From positions 1 to 61,400 of the forward strand of contig JBOFEZ010000127.1 of the NCBI GenBank assembly GCA_051648365.1: 61,400 nt of DNA, read 5' to 3'. A program made the position numbers and the translations under genes. Source of the DNA: JAGNZR01 sp051648365 (GTDB lineage Bacteria > Fusobacteriota > Fusobacteriia > Fusobacteriales > Fusobacteriaceae). The notes beneath the pieces are model-generated. The model saw only the letters and a list, made by a program, of their open reading frames with translations, made no database searches and was not told where the DNA came from. Of the stretch, positions 8,488 through 14,585 are shown one piece after another; position 1 is the stretch's first letter; the number at the start of each line of letters is the position of its first letter.

Positions 8488-8853
8488 ATGAAAAAAATTA
8501 AGTTATTTGCATTTCTAGCATTAACTGTTTTTGTTGTAGCATGTTCGGGAGATAAAAGTGAAACTCCACCAGTAGAAACTCCTGTACAGGTTGAAGAAGC
8601 TGTGACTGAGAAAGTTGAAGCAACTACTGAGGCGGTTACTGAAAAAGTTGAGGCGACAACTGAAGCAGTTAGTGAAAAGGTAGAAGCAACTACTGAGGCA
8701 GCAGCAGATGCGGTTGAAAAAACAGAAGCAACTGTAACTGAAAAAGTAGAAGCTGTCGTGGAAAAAGTTGAAAAAACTGCAGAAAAGGTAGAGAAAACTG
8801 CAGATGAAATCAAAAAGGTCGGAGATCAGATTAAAGACAAAATCTCAAACTAA
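8488..8853 (+). CDS. Repeat-rich charged lipoprotein
   Basis: 121 residues. A signal peptide ends in a lipobox (F-V-V-A-C-S at about residue 19). The mature protein is almost wholly a Glu/Lys/Ala/Thr/Val repeat: three near-identical 11-residue units A-V-T-E-K-V-E-A-T-T-E followed by degenerate E-K-V-E-K-T-A copies. It probably forms an extended amphipathic helix or coiled coil anchored to a membrane. The repeat is also visible in DNA as 33-bp units at 8599-8697. AAGGAGG precedes the ATG, and a TATAAT hexamer at about 8449 is the likely -10. No enzymatic function is suggested. Confidence 0.8.
   Translation: MKKIKLFAFLALTVFVVACSGDKSETPPVETPVQVEEAVTEKVEATTEAVTEKVEATTEAVSEKVEATTEAAADAVEKTEATVTEKVEAVVEKVEKTAEKVEKTADEIKKVGDQIKDKISN
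8599..8697 (+). repeat. Three tandem 33-bp coding repeats in the lipoprotein gene
   Basis: Units at 8599-8631, 8632-8664 and 8665-8697 encode near-identical 11-residue blocks. The differences are mostly at third codon positions. The in-frame 33-bp length means unit gain or loss would preserve the reading frame. Confidence 0.85.
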
Positions 8854-8868
8854 AGAATAGGTTCGTTG

Positions 8869-8898
8869 AAGAGGTCACAAAAATGACCTCTTTTTTAT
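8869..8898. terminator. Intrinsic terminator, lipoprotein gene
   Basis: A 9-bp stem AAGAGGTCA / TGACCTCTT with a CAAAAA loop and a T-rich tail. It overlaps the 3' end of the small minus-strand ORF at 8895. Confidence 0.85.
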
Positions 8899-9023
8899 TT
8901 TAAAAGTTCACCGGCAATTTGAAAGGCTTCTTTTTCATCACGGGCTATATATCTGATTTTTTTGTTGATTTTTTTTAAGTATAGTGTAACTTCAAGATTA
9001 TTTCCAATTTTTTTCATTCTCAT
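8895..9023 (-). CDS. Small basic protein of 42 residues, unknown
   Basis: The ORF begins M-R-M-K-K-I-G-N-N-L-E-V-T-L-Y and ends E-L-L-K. GGAGG (9030-9034 on the minus strand) lies six bases before the ATG, which supports real translation. The composition is Lys/Ile-rich with a D-E-K-E-A-F-x-I-A-G-E-L-L helix-like tail. It is divergent from the HTH-S24 regulator at 9205 across 181 bp, and its end coincides with a terminator. I recognise no family. It could be a small partner or target of the regulator. Confidence 0.5.
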   Translation of the reverse strand: MRMKKIGNNLEVTLYLKKINKKIRYIARDEKEAFQIAGELLK

Positions 9024-9085
9024 AATAAACCTCCAAAGAATATTTTTTGTTAATTCTTTATCTTTTTAAATCAATTATATCCCAA

Positions 9086-9125
9086 AAGATTAATTTTATC
9101 AAGATTAATATTCTAAAAAATTAAT
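9086..9125. promoter_or_regulatory. Direct repeats, candidate operators for the S24 regulator
   Basis: AAGATTAAT occurs at 9086-9094 and 9101-9109, and a one-mismatch copy AAAATTAAT at 9117-9125. The copies are spaced 15-16 bp apart. They lie between the divergent small ORF and the regulator, upstream of a TATAAT at 9163-9168. Placement suits an autoregulatory operator array, but the region is very AT-rich. Confidence 0.4.
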
Positions 9126-9204
9126 TTTAACCATAAAAGTTTAAAAAATTAAAGTTTTGTGTTATAATTAGTCGTGAATAAGACTAAAATTAAGAGGTGA
9201 TCCC

Positions 9205-9861
9205 GTGGATTTTAAAGATAAAATAAATTTATATATGAAAAGAAAAAAAATAACAGGACTGGAGCTAAGTAAACTATGTGATATAAGTCCTCAGTATTTT
9301 ACCAATATAAAAAAAGGTAGAAAAATCCCAACCTTTAAACTATTGAATCAGATGCTGAGCAATCTCTCTCTTCTGGACTGGGAAAAAGAAGAACTTATAG
9401 ATCTATGGAAAAAAGCAAAGGATCCTGATTACTCTGTAGGAATAAAGAAAAATGATTGTGAGATAATAGAAGTCCCTCTTGTAGGAAAAGTTTCTGCAGG
9501 AAGAGGATACCTAAATTTTGAATCCTCAGGAAACTCTATTCCTTTTATAAGTAATAAAAAATTGGATTACTCTAAATGTTTTGCTATGACGGTAGAGGGT
9601 GACAGTATGGAGCCCAAGATAAGAGACGGTTCTGATATAGTTGTAGACCCGGCTACCAATAACTTGGAATCCAATCTCAATAAGATAGTGGTGGCTGATT
9701 TGAATGAAGAAACCTATGTAAAAATTTTGAAACTAGTGGACAATAGACTTTGTCTTCAGAGTATCAATCCTGATTATCCGGATATCCCTGTAAGGAAAAG
9801 TGATAATCTGAGAGTTGTGGGAAAAGTTGTGGAGATAAGATATCAGGAATTTTTAAAATAA
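9205..9861 (+). CDS. HTH (XRE) - S24 peptidase regulator, LexA/CI-like
   Basis: 218 residues from a GTG start preceded by AGAGGTGAT. Residues 1-60 form a Cro/CI-type helix-turn-helix (G-L-E-L-S-K-L-C-D-I-S-P-Q-Y-F-T-N-I-K-K). Residues about 90-215 form an S24 self-cleavage domain. A-G lies at the expected cleavage site in K-V-S-A-G-R-G. The catalytic Ser is in V-E-G-D-S-M-E-P and the catalytic Lys in Y-V-K-I-L. Such proteins repress target genes and are inactivated by RecA-stimulated autocleavage or related signals. No phage genes are nearby, so it is likely a host stress regulator or a domesticated repressor. Direct repeats upstream suggest autoregulation. Confidence 0.85.
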   Translation: MDFKDKINLYMKRKKITGLELSKLCDISPQYFTNIKKGRKIPTFKLLNQMLSNLSLLDWEKEELIDLWKKAKDPDYSVGIKKNDCEIIEVPLVGKVSAGRGYLNFESSGNSIPFISNKKLDYSKCFAMTVEGDSMEPKIRDGSDIVVDPATNNLESNLNKIVVADLNEETYVKILKLVDNRLCLQSINPDYPDIPVRKSDNLRVVGKVVEIRYQEFLK

Positions 9862-9950
9862 TAAAAAAAAATTTTTCTCTATGGAAGAATGGTGATTTAT
9901 GATATAATTATCGATGTGTCAAAATTATTATATTCAAAGGAGGAAATATT

Positions 9951-10640
9951 ATGAAGAAAAAAATGTTAGCTGAATTTATAGGAACTTTCTGGCTAGTTCT
10001 AGGAGGGTGCGGAAGTGCTGTTCTAGCAGCAGGATATCCTGAGCTGGGAATAGGATTTACAGGAGTGGCTTTGGCTTTTGGATTGACTGTTCTTACAATG
10101 GCTTATACTATAGGACATATTTCGGGGTGTCATCTAAATCCAGCAGTATCTGTAGGACTTATGGTAGCAGGTCGTTTTGATAAAAAAGAGCTGTTCCCTT
10201 ATATGGTGAGTCAGGTTCTTGGAGGAGCTTTAGGAGCAGGTGTACTTTATCTTATCGCTTCAGGAAACGCAGATTTCTCTTTAGCTGGAGGTTTTGCTTC
10301 TAACGGATTTGGAGAACTATCACCTAATGGTTATAGTATGGTTTCTGGATTTATATGTGAGCTTGTTCTTACAATGATGTTCCTATTTATAATTATAGGA
10401 GCTACAGATAAAAGAGCACCAAAGGGATTCGCTCCAATAGCTATCGGATTAGGGCTTACACTTATACATCTGATAAGCATCCCTGTTACAAATACATCTG
10501 TTAACCCTGCTAGAAGTACAGCGGTTGCAATTTTTGCAGGAAGCGGAGCATTAGGACAGCTGTGGCTATTCTGGTTGGCGCCAATTCTAGGAGCTATAAT
10601 TGCTGGAGTGGTTTATAAAACTGTATTCGAAGAGAAGTAA
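9951..10640 (+). CDS. aqpZ: Aquaporin Z-type water channel
   Basis: 229 residues, the usual AqpZ length, with six hydrophobic segments and both pore signatures: H-L-N-P-A-V-S (about residue 62) and S-V-N-P-A-R-S (about 182). The N-terminus L-A-E-F-I-G-T-F-W-L-V-L-G-G-C-G-S-A and the W-x-x-P-I-L-G-A C-terminal helix match AqpZ rather than glycerol facilitators. It is an inner-membrane channel for rapid water flux. It stands alone with AGGAGG before the ATG and a terminator after it. Confidence 0.92.
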   Translation: MKKKMLAEFIGTFWLVLGGCGSAVLAAGYPELGIGFTGVALAFGLTVLTMAYTIGHISGCHLNPAVSVGLMVAGRFDKKELFPYMVSQVLGGALGAGVLYLIASGNADFSLAGGFASNGFGELSPNGYSMVSGFICELVLTMMFLFIIIGATDKRAPKGFAPIAIGLGLTLIHLISIPVTNTSVNPARSTAVAIFAGSGALGQLWLFWLAPILGAIIAGVVYKTVFEEK

Positions 10641-10656
10641 TATAGAAGTAAAATTA

Positions 10657-10692
10657 AGAATGAGTTCATCAAAGAGCTCTTCTTTTTTTTTG
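10657..10692 (+). terminator. Intrinsic terminator after aqpZ
   Basis: Stem GAGTTC/GAGCTC with outer AAGAA/TTCTT pairing and one bulge, loop ATCAAA, then a long T tract. Confidence 0.7.
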
Positions 10693-10771
10693 TTAAAAAT
10701 CTTCATTGAAAAAGCTGTTAAGTAGGAGTATAATAAAATTGTATTAAACAAACTTAATCTAGGGGGAATAA

Positions 10772-11632
10772 ATGAAGAAAATTGGTTTGATTGTATCTTT
10801 TTTGTTTGTTAATTTTACACTTTTATTTGCAGGGGTTATAACAGCTGAGGAACTGAGCAAAAATTTGAATAAGTATACTATTATCGATGCCAGGGGAGAA
10901 AAAGAGTATTCTAAAGGACATATTCCAGGAAGTATACCTACCTCGTGGCCTGAGCTTTCTAATATGTCTGGAAAAAATGGAGATAAGGACTGGGGAAATG
11001 TTGAATTGAACAAAGAATCTCTAACTGATAAAATTCAAAATTTAGGAGTAATGAAAAATAAACCTGTTATAATCTACGGAGATGCACTGGCTTGGGGAGA
11101 AGATGCTAGAATATGGTGGACTCTGAAGCTTGGGAATTTAGAGAAAATATCTATTCTTTCTGGAGGGATTAACGAATGGAAAAAAAATAATTTTCCAATG
11201 ACGAAGGAAAAAACAACACCTTTAAAAGGAGATTTTGTTGTAGAAAATATAAATCATGATATAGTTATCGGAACAGACGAGCTTGCTAAAAATTTAAAAG
11301 ATTATAAAATAATAGATACAAGAGATCCAAAAGAATACAGCCAGAAAGCAATACACGGTGAAGTTAGAGATGGACATATTCCAGGAAGCATCAATATAAA
11401 TTATGTGGAATTTAGAAATGAAGAAGGATTTTTTATTTCTCCAGAAGAAACTAAAAATTTAATCTCTTCAAAGGGAATAAGTAAAGATGATGTTATTGTA
11501 ACCTACTGTACAGCAGGAGTAAGAGCAGCTATGGTAGCATATGTTTTGGAACAAGCTGGATACAAAGTTAGGAATTATGATGCTAGTTTTGCAGAATGGG
11601 CAGGAAGAAAAGATCTTCCGATAGCGAAATAA
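10772..11632 (+). CDS. Exported two-domain rhodanese-like sulfurtransferase
   Basis: 286 residues. An N-terminal signal peptide (residues 1-18, ending L-F-A-G) indicates export. Two rhodanese folds follow at about 24-135 and 155-286. Only the second keeps the active-site loop, C246-T-A-G-V-R-A. The first has Asp-Ala in place of Cys (Y-G-D-A-L-A-W-G), as usual for the inactive N-terminal domain of TST-type enzymes. It would move sulfane sulfur to a thiol or cyanide acceptor outside the cytoplasm. Repeated G-H-I-P-G-S-I motifs mark both domains. It is a single gene between terminators, near other exported redox proteins. Confidence 0.88.
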   Translation: MKKIGLIVSFLFVNFTLLFAGVITAEELSKNLNKYTIIDARGEKEYSKGHIPGSIPTSWPELSNMSGKNGDKDWGNVELNKESLTDKIQNLGVMKNKPVIIYGDALAWGEDARIWWTLKLGNLEKISILSGGINEWKKNNFPMTKEKTTPLKGDFVVENINHDIVIGTDELAKNLKDYKIIDTRDPKEYSQKAIHGEVRDGHIPGSININYVEFRNEEGFFISPEETKNLISSKGISKDDVIVTYCTAGVRAAMVAYVLEQAGYKVRNYDASFAEWAGRKDLPIAK

Positions 11633-11633
11633 G

Positions 11634-11663
11634 AAAAGAGAGTCCGATTGGACTCTCTTTTTT
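11634..11663. terminator. Bidirectional terminator between rhodanese and cupin genes
   Basis: A perfect 12-bp stem (AAAAGAGAGTCC / GGACTCTCTTTT) with a GATT loop lies between convergent genes. Confidence 0.9.
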
Positions 11664-11672
11664 AGATATAAA

Positions 11673-11999
11673 TTACATCTCTATAAGTTGATACTTTGAA
11701 TCTGTTTCACCTGTGATTTCATAGAGTCTGTCAGAAGGGATAAGGATAATCTCTCCTGAATTTAAGATATGATCCATTCCCTCAATATTTATCTTGAGAG
11801 TTCCCTCTAAAGTGAAGATAAGAGTGTCATTGTCTACTTTGTTGTTTTCTATCTCTTCCCCTGCACTTATAGAAAAAAGTATGGATGTTGCAGTTTCTCT
11901 TTGGTAAATTCTTTTGCTTACAATTCCACCAGGGGTATAGCTAATTGTATCTTGAAGTTTTATGATTTTAGATTTTTCAATATTATTTATTCCAGTCAT
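11673..11999 (-). CDS. Small cupin-domain protein
   Basis: 108 residues forming a single cupin barrel. Motif 1 is degenerate (S-A-G-E-E-I-E-N-N-K-V-D-N-D-T-L-I-F-T-L-E-G) and motif 2 reads L-N-S-G-E-I-I-L-I-P. The metal-binding histidines are replaced, so it may bind a small ligand without metal catalysis. It lies 12 bp after the second cupin gene and is probably co-transcribed with it. No substrate can be assigned. Confidence 0.75.
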   Translation of the reverse strand: MTGINNIEKSKIIKLQDTISYTPGGIVSKRIYQRETATSILFSISAGEEIENNKVDNDTLIFTLEGTLKINIEGMDHILNSGEIILIPSDRLYEITGETDSKYQLIEM

Positions 12000-12011
12000 T
12001 TCAGTTCCTCC

Positions 12012-12344
12012 CTATATTCTTACTACTGTAAGTAGCATTTTAAATTCTTCCAGAGCTAGCAGTGAATGAGGAATATTAGCAGGCATAACTATGCTTTCTC
12101 CCTGGCTTAGGATATATTTTTCAGTTCCAATAGTGATTTCTACTTTACCTGCAAGAACTACGACCATAGCATCTCCAGGTGCAGAGTGAGTCCCTATACT
12201 TTCTCCCTTATCAAAAGCAAAAAGAGTAAGTCCTACGCCATTTTTTTGAGCTAAAACTAAACTGCTCACAGAATTTTTCCCTACCTGAATCTGATCTTCA
12301 AGTTTTAAAACTTCTTCGCTTTTTAAATTTTTAAATATTGACAT
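12012..12344 (-). CDS. Small cupin-domain protein
   Basis: 110 residues. Motif 1 is G-T-H-S-A-P-G-D-A-M-V-V-V-L-A-G and motif 2 is L-S-Q-G-E-S-I-V-M-P-A-N-I-P-H-S-L-L-A. It therefore keeps metal-type His residues that its neighbour lacks. GGGAGG precedes the ATG. It begins the two-gene cupin unit. Cupins of this size often bind metal or sense small molecules; the role here is unknown. The 182 bp upstream hold only promoter-like AT-rich sequence. Confidence 0.8.
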   Translation of the reverse strand: MSIFKNLKSEEVLKLEDQIQVGKNSVSSLVLAQKNGVGLTLFAFDKGESIGTHSAPGDAMVVVLAGKVEITIGTEKYILSQGESIVMPANIPHSLLALEEFKMLLTVVRI

Positions 12345-12526
12345 AAAAACCTCCCTTGATATTTTCTTATAGATTAAGTATAACTCTTTTTTGAAAAAAA
12401 ATCGGTAACATAGGTTTCTTTTTTATAAAAAAATATTAATATTCTCGAACTCTTGATTTTTACACTTTTTTAAGGTAGAAATAAAGTATACAAAACAAAA
12501 AAAATAAAATTTGAAAGGAGAATGAT

Positions 12527-13015
12527 ATGAAGAAAAAAATTATGTTTACAGCTTTTCTGTTGGTATTCGGGCTAAGTATAACAAAAAATGTAGAAGCAGC
12601 AAAAGATGTTAAATTTACAGAAGTTCCTTACGGTGCTTGTCCTAAAAAAATGACTGTGGAAGTTAAGGATGGAAAAATTGCTCACTTCTCAGCTGAAAGA
12701 GGATGTAATGGAAACCTGAGAGCTTTAGGTATACTTCTTGAAGGAAAAAAAGTTGAAGATGTAGTAGCACTTTTAGATGACAACCACTGTACTGGAGCTG
12801 TGTTAACTGGTTATACATCATGTATGGATAATCTTGCTGAGATGCTGAAATATCATTCTTTAGGAATTGGAAATGGTCATGTTGAAGCAATCAGAGAAAA
12901 TCAAAAATCTGGAAATAAAGTAACTGAAAAAAAATTAGAAACTAAAAAAACAGCTTCTTTGGGTCATGTTTGTGTAGGTTGTGGATTCTGCTCCGCAAGT
13001 CAAAAAAATGGATAA
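12527..13015 (+). CDS. Exported TSCPD-domain protein with C-terminal CxxCxxC tail
   Basis: 162 residues. Residues 1-24 form a signal peptide ending V-E-A-A. Residues about 30-110 match the TSCPD domain, with the conserved block R-G-C-N-G-N-L-R-A-L-G and a Y-T-S-C-M-D-N-L version of the T-S-C-P-D-Q-L signature. The four domain cysteines are present (C38, C60, C88, C99). After a Lys-rich linker the tail holds C149-x2-C152-x2-C155. TSCPD domains are usually cytoplasmic, either alone or at the end of ribonucleotide reductases, and probably bind metal. A signal peptide on one is unusual. An FMN-binding protein gene follows 30 bp downstream, suggesting a shared redox role. Confidence 0.8.
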   Translation: MKKKIMFTAFLLVFGLSITKNVEAAKDVKFTEVPYGACPKKMTVEVKDGKIAHFSAERGCNGNLRALGILLEGKKVEDVVALLDDNHCTGAVLTGYTSCMDNLAEMLKYHSLGIGNGHVEAIRENQKSGNKVTEKKLETKKTASLGHVCVGCGFCSASQKNG

Positions 13016-13045
13016 TTACTAATTCTATATAATCGGGAGGAAATT

Positions 13046-13360
13046 ATGAAAAAAATAATGATGTTGGCAATTTTAATTCTTTCAACACTCACTTTTTCAA
13101 AAACTATAAAAAAGGAGGGATCAGCTTTTGCTTTTAAAGGAGATATGAAAGTAGAGGTAGAATTAGAAGGGACAAAAATTCTAGGGATAAAAGTTTTAAG
13201 CCATGAAGATACTCCGAAATATGCAGATCCAGCTATTGAAGAGATAACAGAAGAGATACTAAAGAAACAATCTACAGAAGGTATTGATGATGTTGTAGGT
13301 GCAACATACACTTCTAGAGGACTTAAAGAAGCAGTGCAGAATGCTTTAGATAAAAAATAA
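13046..13360 (+). CDS. Exported FMN-binding domain protein
   Basis: 104 residues. A short signal peptide (1-18) is followed by a compact FMN-binding domain of the NqrC/RnfG type. The signature D-D-V-V-G-A-T-Y-T-S-R-G-L sits at about 80-92; the Thr in G-A-T-x-T/S is where ApbE attaches FMN in this family. It would act as a one-flavin electron carrier outside the cytoplasm. It is 30 bp after the TSCPD gene and is preceded by GGGAGG. A NapH-like membrane polyferredoxin gene 1.2 kb downstream is a plausible electron donor. Confidence 0.85.
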   Translation: MKKIMMLAILILSTLTFSKTIKKEGSAFAFKGDMKVEVELEGTKILGIKVLSHEDTPKYADPAIEEITEEILKKQSTEGIDDVVGATYTSRGLKEAVQNALDKK

Positions 13361-13440
13361 AAATATCTAATCTAAAAAAGGAAAGCTTTGAATAATACAG
13401 TATATTATTGTACCAAAATATATAAGGAGGGATGCGTTAT

Positions 13441-13719
13441 ATGCCAATGACAAAAATTAAAGATTGTGATGCAGCAAAATGTGTTTACAACAAAGATGGA
13501 GGATGCCATACATATGGAATAAATGTAGGAGATGATACCCCTGTTTGTGATACTTATATGGTAGGAGGAGAGAAAGCCGGAGTGGCTGCCATGGGTGGAA
13601 TAGGTTCATGTAAAGTAAAAGATTGCTATTATAATAACGCTTTAGAATGTTCGGCTAAAGAGATACATATGCATCAGAAACGTGGGCATGTAGACTGTAC
13701 AACATTCAGAACTAAATAA
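13441..13719 (+). CDS. DUF1540 cysteine-rich protein, two repeats
   Basis: 92 residues from ATG 13441, ten bases after GGAGG (13426-13430). An earlier ATG at 13432 is only one base from the GGAGG. Two DUF1540-like units are visible. The first has C-D-A-A-K-C and G-G-C-H, ending V-C-D-T-Y. The second has C-K-V-K-D-C and L-E-C-S, ending V-D-C-T-T-F. Each supplies four cysteines, suggesting a bound metal such as zinc or an Fe-S cluster. There is no signal peptide. The function is unknown; the family is common in clostridia. A strong terminator follows. Confidence 0.85.
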   Translation: MPMTKIKDCDAAKCVYNKDGGCHTYGINVGDDTPVCDTYMVGGEKAGVAAMGGIGSCKVKDCYYNNALECSAKEIHMHQKRGHVDCTTFRTK

Positions 13720-13727
13720 AAAAAACT

Positions 13728-13752
13728 GGCAGGTTAGTATACCTGCCTTTTT
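13728..13752 (+). terminator. Intrinsic terminator after the DUF1540 gene
   Basis: Stem GGCAGGT / ACCTGCC with a 6-base loop, followed by TTTTT. Confidence 0.88.
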
Positions 13753-13825
13753 AATTGGAAAAATCTTGATTTTTCAATAGAAAATGTTGTACAATATAAA
13801 GATAAGGATATATTGAGGTGATTTG

Positions 13826-13999
13826 ATGTTAAATGAAATACTAGACAATTTAATCATTCAGAATATCTCTGTTTCTCTCAGTGTAGGTATAGGAGAAAAC
13901 AGCTTTAAAATGAAAACTCTTTCCAAAATTATAAAAGATGCGGATGAAGCTCTTTACTATTCTAAACAAACAGGTAAAAATACAATAAGCTTTAAATAG
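13826..13999 (+). pseudogene. C-terminal remnant of a GGDEF (diguanylate cyclase) domain
   Basis: A 57-residue ORF containing I-S-V-S-L-S-V-G-I-G and ending K-D-A-D-E-A-L-Y-Y-S-K-Q-T-G-K-N. These are the last strands and helix of GGDEF domains (S-x-G-I/V ... A-D-x-A-L-Y-x-A-K-x-x-G-K/R-N). The GG(D/E)EF active loop and substrate half are missing, so it cannot make c-di-GMP. It still has a promoter-like TTGATT-N18-TACAAT (13766-13795) and a GAGGTG ribosome binding site, so it may be expressed as a small protein. A truncated gene is the simplest reading. Confidence 0.65.
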
Positions 14000-14013
14000 G
14001 GGGATATATTATT

Positions 14014-14508
14014 ATGAAAAAATTACTTTTAGGGGCACTTTGTGCTCTATCTATGTCAGCATATTCTTTGGATACACATCTGAGATTCGGAGGAATCACA
14101 AATGGAAAAACATATTCAGGAGAGAAAGCTGGAGAGAATTATGCACCGGCAATAGGACTTGAAATTACTCAGTCACTTCTGCTGTTTGACATAGGAGGAG
14201 GTATTCAGTATAATGGTGGCAATTCAGCACTGGATATAGATACTGTTCCGGCATATCTTCTTGCAAGATGGAATATATTTCCGATAGCAATAAAACCATA
14301 CCTTGTAGCTAAAGTAGGAAAATCTCTTTATACTAGTGAGAAAATTAATGGAACAAATCCAGAAGCGACTTACTATTATGGAGCTGGATTGGGAATGAAT
14401 ATCAGCTTCCTTCAGGGAGAGATACTTTACTCTAGAACAGAATTGGAAGATTCTAAAAAATATGATTCTATGGATCAAGTTTCAGTGATGTTAGGATATA
14501 GATTTTAA
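14014..14508 (+). CDS. Small outer-membrane beta-barrel protein
   Basis: 164 residues. A signal peptide (1-18, ending M-S-A-Y-S) is followed by alternating hydrophobic and polar strands with many Gly and aromatic residues. The last strand ends V-S-V-M-L-G-Y-R-F, with the terminal Phe needed for outer-membrane assembly. Its size fits an eight-stranded barrel of the OmpW/YfaZ kind. The substrate or adhesive role is unknown. It is 14 bp after the GGDEF remnant, with GGGGGAT as ribosome binding site. Confidence 0.75.
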   Translation: MKKLLLGALCALSMSAYSLDTHLRFGGITNGKTYSGEKAGENYAPAIGLEITQSLLLFDIGGGIQYNGGNSALDIDTVPAYLLARWNIFPIAIKPYLVAKVGKSLYTSEKINGTNPEATYYYGAGLGMNISFLQGEILYSRTELEDSKKYDSMDQVSVMLGYRF

Positions 14509-14585
14509 AAAAACTGGTCACACTGAAGTCACAACCAATTGTTAATATTATTAATATAACAAAAAACAATTGAGGGAGTGATTTT

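Noticed and set aside
8599..8697. Regular 33-bp repeats considered as a CRISPR array
   Set aside because: The units are contiguous with no spacers and are in frame within a coding sequence.
8472..8813. Minus-strand ORF of 113 residues rich in Ser/Thr/Val opposite the lipoprotein gene
   Set aside because: It mirrors the repeat region of the plus-strand lipoprotein, which has a signal peptide, lipobox and ribosome binding site. The repeat composition alone keeps the opposite frame open.
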